A DNA stretch of 64,000 nt from Drechmeria coniospora (Eukaryota > Ascomycota > Sordariomycetes > Hypocreales > Ophiocordycipitaceae): NCBI RefSeq assembly GCF_001625195.1, contig NC_054391.1, positions 9,128,552 through 9,192,551 of the forward strand, in the 5' to 3' direction. Below the pieces are notes generated by a model, which had not been told where the DNA came from, ran no database searches, and worked only from the letters and a program-made list of their open reading frames with translations. Position 1 is the stretch's first letter. Every line of letters begins with the position of its first letter. Positions 44,401 through 54,927 of this stretch are shown piece by piece. A program made the translations under genes and the position numbers.

Positions 44401-45981
44401 ACCCTCGGCTTACATGCACTTCCACTAGCAACGGATGGATACGCATCGTGGGAGTAGGCCGCGACGAGTGAGCGCACGAAAGCCGCTACATCAGGCTCAT
44501 GCTCGTATTCACTCTCGCACACGCACTCGTCCCTTGTCGCCAAGAATAGCTTCGAATGGAAAGCCGGTGGTCGTGGCATCGGATCTGACCCTCGCATCTC
44601 GATCCACTCCCTCCCCCCCACGACGACCGTTCGGGACGACAAAGGGGCGTGCAGATCATCGAAGCAGTGCATCCATCAACTACACGTCGCTCCCGACGGC
44701 AAAGCCTGACGGCGGAAAAAGAAAGCTCGACGGCAGGACGAGACGGTGCCGTGGTGGGAATCATGCGGGGTGCCAAAAATAATGGCAGGCCAATCCATCA
44801 CGCATGGTGGATGCCTCGGCTGGTTGGTGGACGTGGACGCTCGAAACAAGGTTGTTGCCGCCGTGTTCGGGCTCGTGGATGCCCTCGGATGAATACTCCG
44901 TGCGCCGTAAATGAAGCCGAGTTGGTAGAGGATGGCGGTGTTGGTGAGAAGACAATGGACGGACGGACGGACGGTACATGTGCAATTGCTGCCGAGTGGG
45001 TGTACATGCAAGTACAGTAATACTTGCTAGGTACTATTGGGTACTCTGTTCTGAACATGTCCAAGTACTGCACGGAGTACATCTGCTCCGTACACCTACA
45101 GCACCTCATTCTCGCTGACCAGACGTCGACGCAGCTGGTGCTTGTGCGCAACGCCGGGGCTCGGAGCTGCTCCGGGCAGCGTCTGTAGAGGCACCGTCGT
45201 TGGCACCAACCGCCAAGAGGGCAACCTCGGCGCCGCCAACATCGGAATCAGGCACCTGCCGGATACCTGCTGGAGCCTACTGGCTGTGAGCGCACTCGTG
45301 GTACCGTACAAGTACAGGCACTGCAGGTGCCTGTTGGGCAGCGTGGTGCCACCGTAGCGGGCGGCAACAGGTGCGGGCGGCAACAGTGCGGGCGGTTACA
45401 TCTGGTACCTTGGCAGTAGGTCTAGTACCTAGGTCCCTAGAAGTAGGCCCTGTACCTACAGTCACTGGACAAAAGTGACGATACAGTCTTGGCAGCGCTA
45501 CTCCTACAAATTGAATCGACATTTTTGCCACCCCACTGTAGGTACAGTACTTAGGTGGTAGTTCTAGTACCTACCAAGTACTGTGAGTAGTTGTAGTAGG
45601 TTCAGTGCTAGGTGCCTAGTACTAAGGTGCCCATTCGCACCTGGTGTACATGTCATTGAAAGGTACCTGCAAGTACTTGTACCGTGCAAGCATGTACTTG
45701 CTCATTCTCGCCTGTGCCCCCATTGTCGGCTCGTCGGGGAGGTGCTATCCTGCTCAGGCACCCGCTCCTGCCTCGGGCGTCAAGCGTCAACGTCAAGCAG
45801 CCGCGCCCTGGCCAGCGCCTGCACCTGCCCCTGCACGGCCCTCCCAACGACGTCCGCTGGCACGGCAATTTTTTCATCGAGCGGCCAACCGAGAATCCTT
45901 CTGCAAAGCACTGCGAAGCAATCATGGAACACGGGCTCGACCCGAATCGACTCGACTCCTTGGCCTCCGCTCACCCTTGAA

Positions 45982-46016
<35 letters not shown>

Positions 46017-46700
46017 CCAGCCCTGTCCGGATACCGTCGTCGATGGAGGGTACCCGGTGAGCCGTCATGACGCCTGCGCCTGCGTCTCCGCCCATCCTCT
46101 TCCTTTCGTCGACCAAAACGCCCAGCCGGTTTGCAGAAGAAAATACGACCCCTGCCGCACGCGCACCCCCCTCCCCGGCCTCTCGCCACCCTGCAGGACG
46201 CTCGCTCGATGACGGTTGGTGGCCACACGAGCCCGGGGTATCGATCATGACGGCAGCTCCCACACGCACACCCACGCACGCCAAGCTACGTGTACGTTCA
46301 TGTACATGTAGGCCTACCCGTACGAGCGCAAAGGGTGCCTATTCCCATCGTCCGCCTCGGGAGCGGCCAACCCCAACCGCCAGCCCCCCTTCCCCACGGT
46401 GCGTGGTGCGGTGCCGGCTGGCCCTCTTCGTCTCCGCCCGCCCGCGAGCTGCATCGTGTCGATCGTGGCAGGCTGCCGACCGAGCTGCGCCCGCCGCGGC
46501 GCTCCCTTCATTGGTCCGACGCCGACTCTCTGTGGATCGTCGACGGTCCGTCAACCTGTCGGTGGCGGCTGATGTCGTGCTCTATGAATAGGGATGAATG
46601 TGCCTGCAGCATGGGTTGGTGGAGGCTGCCTGGGCCTCTGCCCGGCCCCGGTCGTTGCTTGCTCGTCCGCTCTCCTCGCCGGCCTGCCCGTCCCTTTTGC
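44401..46700. other. 2.3-kb region upstream of the wall-protein gene; repeats only
   Basis: It contains CTCCGTA words at 44896, 45068 and 45087, and a stray copy of the ~80-bp family at 45459-45541. A patch of ctagtacctagg-like words lies at 45410-45620, and an 8-bp accgtgg tandem at 45982-46016. No gene is supported. Confidence 0.45.
45459..45541 (+). repeat. isolated copy of the ~80-bp repeat family
   Basis: It matches the copies at 41.3-41.9 kb along the whole unit (gacaaaagtgacgatacag, ggcagcgctactcctacaaa, gacatttttgccacccc) with scattered substitutions. Confidence 0.8.
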
Positions 46701-46703
46701 TGA

Positions 46704-46710
46704 TATAAAA
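46704..46710 (+). promoter_or_regulatory. TATA box for the repetitive wall-protein gene
   Basis: tataaaa in tgatataaaaaaggcc, about 150 bp upstream of the ATG at 46856. It supports that start rather than the upstream in-frame extension. Confidence 0.6.
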
Positions 46711-46855
46711 AAGGCCCGAGTCCCGTCCGTCGATGCCCTCGGCCTTGCTTCTTCGTCCACCCACGAGCACCAGAGCGGCCAGCACGTTCGCTCTCGCCCC
46801 CCTGGCCCCTAGACTGCACGCACATTCGTTCCTCCCCGAGCACCACCTCGACGCC

Positions 46856-48829
46856 ATGAAGGGCCTTTTCCTTCTCGGCCTCGCCGCCGCCGGCGCCGGC
46901 GCCTGGCGCTATCCCGACTGCGACCACGACAACGTCTACAACAACCTCATCGATGCTCGCTACGCCGACGCCGGCAAGCGTTTCTGCTTCGAGTTCCTCG
47001 CCGCCACCACGACGGACCCGGCCGCCATCCCCACCGTCTTTTCCGAGTGTCAAGGCAAGGTCGACAGGGTCAGCTCCGCCTGCTCGTGCATCACGTACAC
47101 GGCGACGCACACCGACAAGGCCCCCGTCGAGACGTCGTGCGACGGGCAAACGACGAGCACCGTCGTCGCCACGTACACGACACCCCCCGACTATGAGCAG
47201 CCCCCGACGTCCAACTACGAGCAGCCCCCGACGTCCAACTACGAGCAGCCCCCGACGTCCAACTACGAGCAGCCCCCGACGTCCAACTACGAGCAGCCCC
47301 CGACGTCCAACTACGAGCAGCCACCGTCCTCCAACTATGAGCAGCCACCGTCCTCCAACTATGAGCAGCCACCGTCCTCCAACTATGAGCAGCCACCGTC
47401 CTCCAACTACGAGCAGCCACCGTCCTCCAACTATGAGCAGCCGTCGAGTTCTTACTACGAGCAGCCGTCCAACTCGTATTACGAGCCGCCGTCGACGTCC
47501 GACTATGAGCAGCCGTCCAACTCGTACTACGAGCCGCCGTCGACGTCCAACTATGAGCAGCCATCCAACTCGTACTACGAGCCGCCGTCGACGTCCGGCT
47601 ATGAGCAGCCGTCCAACTCGTACTACGAGCCGCCGTCGACGTCCGGCTATGAGCAGTCGTCCAACTCGTACTACGAGCCGCCTTCGGCTCCCACCACCGA
47701 CGCGTACCCCACAGACTACACGACGTCCACCATCTACTCGACCATGACGCACACCATCACCAGGTGCACCCCCGGCGCCCCCTACTGCCCCTCCGGCGGC
47801 CACACCACCGTCGTGACGGAAACCGTGCCCGTCTCCACCACCCGCTGCCCCGTCACCCAGACGCCGACGGAGTGGACCACGTCGACCGTCTACAAGACGA
47901 CGACGCACACCATCACGCAGTGCCCGCCCAACGTTCCCTACTGCCCCGGCGGCCAGACGACCGTCGTCACCGAGACCATCCCCCTCTACACGACCGTCTG
48001 CCCCGTCACCCAGACGCAGCACCCGACGGCCTACCCCACGGGCACCGTCCCTTGGCCCGGCACCAACCAGACGACGACGCTCTACACGACGCACACCTAC
48101 ACCATCACCAAGTGCCCGCCCGACGTCCCCAACTGCCCCATCGGCAGCGTCACCACGACCGTCTACCCCACCGCCACGACCTGCTACCCCTCGTGGACGG
48201 GCCCGCCCCCCGAGCACTCGCCCACGCAGTACCCGCCGCCCGAGAACCCGCCCACGCAGTATCCTCCCCCCGAGAATCCTCCTACCCAGTACCCTCCCCC
48301 CGAGAATCCCCCTACGCAGTATCCTCCCCCCGAGAATCCTCCTACGCAGTACCCTCCCCCGGAGAATCCCCCTACCCAGTACCCTCCCCCCGAGAATCCC
48401 CCTACGCAGTACCCTCCCCCCGATAGCGAACCCACGCAGTACCCTCCCCCCGAGAATCCCCCTACCCAGTACCCTCCCCCCGAGAACCCCCCTACGCAGT
48501 ATTCTCCCCCCGATAGCCAACCCACGGCGTATCCCCTTCCTCCCCCCGAGCTCCGTCCAAAGGAGGATCTAGGGCCCGGCGTGACTCTCTCCTACTACCC
48601 CCCACCTCCGGATCAGACGCCCCCGAGCGTCTACGGTATCCCGGAGATTCCTTCGCTCGGGAACCCGTCCAGCTACTACCCGCCGCCGGCGAAGACGCCT
48701 CCGGTCCCCACGGCGGCCGTTCCTGCAGCCTCGACCACTCGCCCCGTCGTGGTCACGGCGGCGGCGGGACGCATCTTTGGCAGCGCCAGCGTCGTCGCCG
48801 CCGTCGCCGCCATGGTTGCTTTCTTGTAA
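46856..48829 (+). CDS. repeat-built secreted cell-surface protein with GPI-type C-terminus
   Basis: A single exon encodes 657 aa. Residues 1-16 are a signal peptide (MKGLFLLGLAAAGAGA). Residues 17-100 form a cysteine-containing head (YPDCDHDNVYNNLIDARYAD, SACSCITYT). Tandem repeats follow: about ten copies of an 8-residue unit YEQPPTSN or YEQPPSSN, then about five copies of a 16-residue unit with SNSYYEPPSTS, then three degenerate blocks around THTITQCPPNVPYCPGG and TTVVTETI. The last array is 11 copies of PTQYPPPENP or a close variant. The C-terminus (GRIFGSASVVAAVAAMVAFL) is hydrophobic after small residues, as in GPI-anchor signals. The TTVVTET blocks resemble those of fungal wall proteins. 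A structural or adhesive role is inferred. The 30-bp and 24-bp DNA repeats make copy-number change likely. Confidence 0.85.
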   Translation: MKGLFLLGLAAAGAGAWRYPDCDHDNVYNNLIDARYADAGKRFCFEFLAATTTDPAAIPTVFSECQGKVDRVSSACSCITYTATHTDKAPVETSCDGQTTSTVVATYTTPPDYEQPPTSNYEQPPTSNYEQPPTSNYEQPPTSNYEQPPTSNYEQPPSSNYEQPPSSNYEQPPSSNYEQPPSSNYEQPPSSNYEQPSSSYYEQPSNSYYEPPSTSDYEQPSNSYYEPPSTSNYEQPSNSYYEPPSTSGYEQPSNSYYEPPSTSGYEQSSNSYYEPPSAPTTDAYPTDYTTSTIYSTMTHTITRCTPGAPYCPSGGHTTVVTETVPVSTTRCPVTQTPTEWTTSTVYKTTTHTITQCPPNVPYCPGGQTTVVTETIPLYTTVCPVTQTQHPTAYPTGTVPWPGTNQTTTLYTTHTYTITKCPPDVPNCPIGSVTTTVYPTATTCYPSWTGPPPEHSPTQYPPPENPPTQYPPPENPPTQYPPPENPPTQYPPPENPPTQYPPPENPPTQYPPPENPPTQYPPPDSEPTQYPPPENPPTQYPPPENPPTQYSPPDSQPTAYPLPPPELRPKEDLGPGVTLSYYPPPPDQTPPSVYGIPEIPSLGNPSSYYPPPAKTPPVPTAAVPAASTTRPVVVTAAAGRIFGSASVVAAVAAMVAFL

Positions 48830-50087
48830 CCAGGCCAAGCGTGGAAGAATCTGATTCACTTTGGACGAGGCAGATGTGGTATTATTTTCGGCTGCGGGCA
48901 GTACATAGATTGACATTTGCGCGGCAATTTTGAGCATCAAGACGTGCAAACCTTGCGAATATACTTAATTTGACGCAGCAAAGGACGCGAGCTGTGAAAG
49001 CATGCCGTCGTGACCCTGCACCCGCCTACGTTGCGCCCCTCTCCCGTGCCGCGTCGTTCAAAACATGGCCATGAAGACGCAGAGACGGCACTGGGTCGTG
49101 TCGAGGAGACGATGGATGCTGCCGAGGAGCTTTCGATGGCCACCCCAGCCTGCTGCCTGCGCTCGTTTACCGCTTTCCCTGGACAAGCATTCGCTCGGGC
49201 GCAGCTGGTACGCCTTGTCGTCTCGGTATATATCCTCGGGTCTTGTACGTTGAATCGTTATATATTCATATTAAGGAGTAATTACTCCGTACTTGCGCAA
49301 AATACCGCACGCGTGCTATCTGTTGCGAGTTGCGGCGCATGCTCCAGCCACAGCCACAGCCACAGCCATCGCCATCGCCATCACCATCATGAACCTCACC
49401 CTCCACTACCCACTCCAACTTCCACCTTCCACCTTCCACCATCCACCATCCACCCTCGACCATCCATCACGATTCATCTCCCATCCATCACGATTCATCT
49501 CCCATCCATCACGATTCATCTCCCATCCCTGCCAGCTGGGTGCCTCATCGTCGATGCCCTCCGCGTCGGCTTTCCGCGGCAGCTAATTTCATGCCCATGT
49601 GCCTCGCCGCTGCGCATGACGATGCACGCCGCAGCATCACGGCTCTGCCAACTTCGGCCGCTGCCCGGGAATGCAAAACAACGCTGGGCATCGTCTTCTC
49701 GGTGGCATCATGCCGATGCCGCCCGCCACGACAGGGCCGGCTCGGGCCATCTGCCGGCCCCAAGGACTATGGGATTGTACCGTGTCGCTCCGTCCCCATG
49801 ATTCGCATCACATCTACGTCTACGCCTGCGTCGACCTCCTCGCGAGCCCTCGTCGACTTGCACACTTTGCACACTATGCACACTACCGTGGCAACCTTTT
49901 TGTCGGTCATGCTCGACCGATGCAGCCGCTCCTCTCACCAATCCCTCATCTATAGCCATGGACCGTTGTCGCCGTTGGTTGCGGATACCCGAATGACGCG
50001 GCACATGGGATGAAATGGAAATTTCTTGACGAGTGGATATTACCATTATTATCTGCATTCATCATCGTCACACATAAACATCTACAT
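48830..50087. other. 1.3-kb convergent intergenic region
   Basis: It lies between the 3' ends of the wall-protein gene (+) and the short-chain dehydrogenase (-). It contains a 21-bp tandem at 49461-49529, a ccacag/ccatcg run near 49350-49390, and a TACTCCGTA word near 49280. No gene is supported. Confidence 0.45.
49461..49529. repeat. 21-bp tandem repeat, three units
   Basis: catccatcacgattcatctc recurs three times with a 21-base period. Confidence 0.9.
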
Positions 50088-51271
50088 TTAGTACGCAAAC
50101 TCCTGTCCGACAAGCTTCTCGCTCAGTTTCCACAGCCTCTCCGCCTCGGACGAGCTGGTTGCCCAGACCTTGACGGTATCGATAAATGGGTCGGCGCGTC
50201 GGCATTCAAGGAGATAGGCGCCATTGTACTCTTGAAGGGTCCGAGTCAGCCTTTTGCCCAATCCTCGCGTGGCCTGTGGAGGAACCTACCCTTTAGATCA
50301 TTGTCAAAGGCGGCAAAGACGTGAGTCGCGGCCCCCTGCTCCTGGGTGATCAAGTTCAGCGACTGCCAGCCCTCTGCGTTGCCGAGCATGCGATCGAGCT
50401 TGTCTACGAGAGCCAGTTAGCGACCAAGCTTCTTCCCGATGCTGGATGGACGGAGAGGCGGGGCCGGCATACTCAGCTGGGGGAGGTCGCCGTCGTCGGA
50501 GAGGTCGAGATGCACGCCCAGGCCGGTGCCGAGGATGACACCCGGGTGGACGCTATACGCCTGCAGACCACGGCGGCCGAGCTTCTCGGCGAGGGAGATG
50601 GCAAAGAGCATATTGGCCGTCTTGGACTGGCCGTAGGCGTACCACTTGTTGTACGTTTCGCCATTCTACGACGGTCGCACCCGTCAGTCTCATGATCGAC
50701 CAAAAGCAAAGGGGGCGTCGAGACGTACATCAAAGTTCAGATCGTCCCACCGGATGGGGCCCATGCGATGGCCGGTGCTCGTCACGCTGACCACCCGAGG
50801 CGAGGCGGACTTGAGCAGCTTGGACATGATGAGGTTGGCAAAGAGAAAGTGCGAGAGATGGTTCGTCGCCATCTGGCTCTCGACGCCCTCTTCGGAGCGC
50901 GCGTACGGCGTGGCCATGATGCCGGCGTTATTCACGAGCACGTCGACGACCGGCACGTCGTCCCAGCTGAGCAGCTCGGCCGCGGCGCGACGCACATCCT
51001 TGAGCGAGGAGAGGTCGATCTTGAGCCTTCGCGTCTGGACCGTCGGGTGCGTCGCGGCGATGGCGGCCGCCGTGGCAGCGAGCTTTTCGTCACTCCGCCC
51101 TGCGAGAATGAGGAGCGCCGGCTCGTGGGCGGCAATGGCCTGCAAGAAGAAGCCACCGATGCTGGCGGGCGACGCGCCCGTCGTGAGGACCGTCTTGCCG
51201 CGGATGCCGGACGCGTATTTGGCCGCGAGGTCGCCGGCGGCGGGGACAGTTGTGCTGGTTGCGTCGGACAT
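50088..51271 (-). CDS. short-chain dehydrogenase/reductase (retinol dehydrogenase/WWOX-like)
   Basis: Four exons, 51271-50729, 50665-50473, 50403-50290 and 50230-50088 (introns of 63, 69 and 59 bp), give 330 aa. Classical SDR landmarks are a modified cofactor motif TGASPASIGGFF, LAGRSDEKL, DLSSLKDVR, the NNAGIM motif, a catalytic Ser in VVSVTSTGHR, and YxxxK as YGQSK. The order and the C-terminal LITQEQGAATHVFAAF segment fit the retinol-dehydrogenase/WW-domain-oxidoreductase-like group that is large in fungi. An NADP(H)-dependent oxidation or reduction of a small alcohol or ketone is likely; the substrate is unknown. The glycine motif differs from the usual TGxxxGIG (here SPASIGG), a common variant in this fungal subgroup. 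A TATA-like ataaatag lies about 195 bp upstream. Confidence 0.9.
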
Positions 51272-53635
51272 GTTGCCGCTGGTGTCGGGGGAGGTGAGGT
51301 GGTGAAGTTGGCAATGTGTACGTGCAGTACGAGGCGGTGATGGAGGAGGGAAGTTGGTCGCAGTGCAGGTATTACTGGTGATGAGGAGGAGGCGGTTGCG
51401 ATGAGAGCTGGATGTTCGAGTTGTCGGATCGGAGGTGGAAGAAGATGCGTCGCCAAAGCCGTCTATTTATGCCTTTTTCAGAGCGTCGGAGAGTCGATGG
51501 GCAAAGCTTCTCATCGTGTCGTGGCATGGACGCTCCGGAGTTCATCGCCGTGCGTCGGAGCCAGGCGGGCTTAAATCCGGCGTGGCGGCCGGGAATTGCG
51601 GAGTCCACGTCCCCGGACCCCGCAATCACCGACAAGTACCCGCCAAGTATCTTCCCGTCCGCACTCCGTCGAGGCCTAAAAGTATGTGTCAATACTCGGG
51701 CATACCTACGGCCTACAAGAGGCATTTGAAATGGGAAAAATTGCCGTCCCCATGTCCGCTTCCGAAAATGCATGCCAAATCCTTTTTTTCCCCGCTCGGG
51801 TTTCGCTCGAGTCCGGCCACTCCTCGGAAGCCCCTAACGCCGGCTGACTCCGGAGAAGTGGGTCTATCGCTTTCGGAGACGGACCCGGTGGTCGTCGGCC
51901 CCGGATGCCCACGGAAACAGTGTTGGAATTCACAGGTACATTGTGCCGGGGACATTGAAAAGCAGTATAAGCAGGTTTCGCCGTCCCGTGTGAGGGAGAT
52001 GGTCAGTTTGTTCGTGCCCACGGTGTGTGTTCCATAGGACTACTCAGAGCCTCGCCATGCGCTCGATTCCATTCATCTTCCGATCCAAGCTCGCTTCCCG
52101 ATACTCCCACTTCAGATGATCACATGGCCGTAATTGTGATGAGTGTATCGTGATGCAGCCCTACGTAGGCTACCACCAAGGAGCCAACACACGGTCCAAG
52201 CGGAGCGCTGGCCGGTTCTGCCGCGTCCTTTCACTAACCCTGACGTTATATCCATCTTCTCGGAGAATATCTTGACCAGAATTCCGTTACCTACGACAGT
52301 GGTAAGCCGGTTGGCTGGACTGCCGGATCCAAAACTGGCACTTCACCCGTTGCTGGGTCGTTGCCGTGCTGCCGGTGCTCTGTTCAGCATGGGCACATGA
52401 GGATGCACCTCGGGCAAGGTTTTCGGTTGACTGTTCATTCATCCCTGAGTTTCCTGCTTGTGTAGCTTTCCAGTCATTCACAGTCAAGATATCCTGGCAA
52501 AGAGGCAAATGAGGGCAAGATATAAAACCCACATTCTCTCCGTCCGACTTCAACTGTGCCAACCATCGACGCTGCTTCAATTTCATCGTGTCAGCCCCGT
52601 GCCTGCTCACATCACTCACGTCACCGAACTATAGAATAGATTGTCTCATTGCTTTTTAACGCCTCTGCAATGACGACTTGCGACAAGCGAGCGCCCGTAA
52701 ACCACTGCCAATGGCTCAAGAGGTATGATAAAGACGGCAACGTCACAAGTTGCCTATCTACCGACTGTAAACGCAAGACCTGTCCATAGTCGTCCGAGTA
52801 CGATGGCTCAAGCGATAGACAGGTTCGTCACCGCATCACAGCCGCGAACCCCCTTTCTTCAGACCCCTTTCCTAACGCTTGTCTCTTGCAGTACCAGTTC
52901 ACAAGCACTCCCAGCACTGTCAAGAGCAACAAGAAGTAGTGGCATTGATTCCGTGGCACCATCAGCCGTCACCATGTGCTCAGCTGGGCCACGCCGCGGA
53001 TATGTGAGGTTGACGAGTGAATCTGCATCAAGTCACGAGCTCGAAGAATGAATATCAAACCTGGACATGGTCGAGTGAATACTCGATGGCAAAGGTTGAA
53101 TTCCAGGTCCAAGGATCTACGCTTAAAGGCATGTCCACATCCCACGGCCTAGTCTCCCGGGCCGCCATACCAATGTATTTATGAAATATCTTAAGTCAAA
53201 TAATTACCATGAATACTCGTTTTCATCTAGCCATCCTGCCTTGGACCGTGTATTGTGAGACGCCTGGAGCGCGGACTCGTCGCGGCGAGCCATGGACAGG
53301 GCAGTCCCTTCAACGTGTGAGTATATGCATCCCCGGCGTCGTGTGCAATGGATCACGTCGGCCCGTGGGAGGCCTTGACGTTTGACAGGAGAGCCGGGCC
53401 AAGGCAAGGCAACGTCATCATGGCATGGCATCGCGTGCCTCTTGGCCTCGGGGTATCTATCTCGTACGCTGTCTGCTCGTTTTCATTCAGTCTCCCCAGC
53501 CAAATACCAGCACCCGTAATGCATGCTACCGTAAGCAAATTGCTGTCCTGCAGGCCTTTGCCCCCCCCTTCCCCCCCCAATGCGTCGAAGCAAAAGCAAT
53601 TCGTCACTCCGTCACTCGTGAAGCGTCGCGCCGTG
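51272..53635. other. 2.4-kb intergenic region without a supported gene
   Basis: It is upstream of the short-chain dehydrogenase and downstream of the Ser/Thr-rich gene. A minus-strand TATA-like element lies near 51463-51472. Sequence from 52050 to 53300 is AT-richer with only short frames. No repeats stand out. Confidence 0.4.
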
Positions 53636-54927
53636 TCAGTCCTCCTTTGTCGCCGCCGGGACCCCCGCACCCGCCGCCGGCGCCTCTCCGTCCTTTTCGT
53701 CGGCCTGCTTCACGCCTGGCGTTTCGCGGGCGTTCGTGAGGGGACTCGGGGCGAGGCAGTTGATGCCGCTGATGCTGTCGGGCCGCCCGTGGCCCGGCAG
53801 GCCGCTCCGGACGCTCGCGCCGTCGCCCTGCTTCGCGTAGAGGCTGTTGCGCTCGCTCTGCAGCGTCGGCACGACGCCCGTGGCCGAGTAGATGCTGTTG
53901 CGCTCGGCGCCGATGCGCGAGCTGCTCGCGTGGAGGCCCTGCGTGGTCGCGTTCCCGGACCCCTCCACCGTCGCGCTGAGGACGCTGAGGGGCAGGCTCT
54001 CGCGGCTGCCGCCCCAGACGGAGGAGGGCGCGAGGGCGCGGACCGAGGCGTCCGTGTCCAAGGATCGACGGCGGTGGCGCTTGCTCGACGAGGCGAGCGT
54101 CAGGATGGAGGCGTTGTCCGTCAGGAGACCGTTGGCCGTCGCCGCCGTGTAGGTGGTCGGATGGCCGGCCGGCGCGTTGGCGGGCGTCAGGTGCGTCGGG
54201 ATGGCCGAGACGGGCGACGTCGGCGGGAAGGGCTGGCTGAACTGGATCGACGTGCTGTTGCTCTGCGGGAACGGCGCCGACATGTGGCTGTTGGGGGCCA
54301 GGGACTGGATCGTCGTCAGCGTCGTGGTGAGGGAGCGCACCGAGGGGGCCGGGCTGGAAAAGGTGCTGTCGCCGCCTCGGCGCGAGTCGACGCCTCCGCC
54401 GACGGTGCGGCTCGTGCCCGCGAGCGAGCTCTCCCCGTGGCTCGGCGAGGTGAGGGAGCGTTGTCCCTCGTACTCGGTCGAGACGGTGCCGGCCATGCTC
54501 CTCCCGCCCGTCGTGGGGGGCGCGTGGCCGTCGGCCGAGGGGCGGGTCGGGTGGTCCGAGGAGATGACGCTTCCCGTCTGGGCGGTGACGAACGAGTAGG
54601 AGCTCAGGGCGTCGCGGCTGCGCTCGTCGGTGCCGGCCTGGCCATGGACGCTGCCCGGGTTGTTGGACAATTGCGTCGACTGAGGGTACGGGTTGTTGAG
54701 GAGCTTGCCCCTCTTGATCTTGACGTGTCCCTTGGAGCGCTCGCCGTCCGACGAGGACTTGAAGTTGGTGAGCCGCCTCACCCAGGTGGCAAAGGGCCTT
54801 CGGCGATGCACCTGCCCGCCTGCTTACATGGCCGGTTAGCGTCAAGGACCGGCAGAACCTGATGCCGTTCACGCCAAGGTCGAGAGGCCTCACCATGCGG
54901 CTCGTGGATGATCTCGGCCGTTGCCAT
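53636..54927 (-). CDS. Ser/Thr-rich protein of unknown function
   Basis: Two exons, 54927-54894 (34 bases) and 54819-53636, are separated by a 74-bp gtgagg...cag intron. The joined protein of 405 aa starts MATAEIIHEPHGGQVHRRRP and continues FATWVRRLTNFKSSS. That short basic N-terminal block is, as far as I recall, conserved among filamentous ascomycetes. The rest is low-complexity Ser/Thr/Pro/Gly sequence, largely disordered. Short motifs such as SIYSATGVVPTLQSERNSLYA and the basic SSKRHRRRSLDTDASVRALA could be phosphorylation or docking sites. Related fungal proteins are sometimes labelled as polycystin-like channel proteins. I see no transmembrane segments and would not adopt that name. Function unknown; the gene model is well supported by the splice join. 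Confidence 0.75.

Noticed and set aside
43995..44471. Thr-His-rich open frames
   Set aside because: Translation of a CA/CACG microsatellite.
46508..48520. Long minus-strand open frame of 670 codons
   Set aside because: It lies opposite the repetitive wall-protein gene. Its Arg/Gly/Leu repeat translation follows directly from the tandem DNA repeats, and it has no start context or domain.
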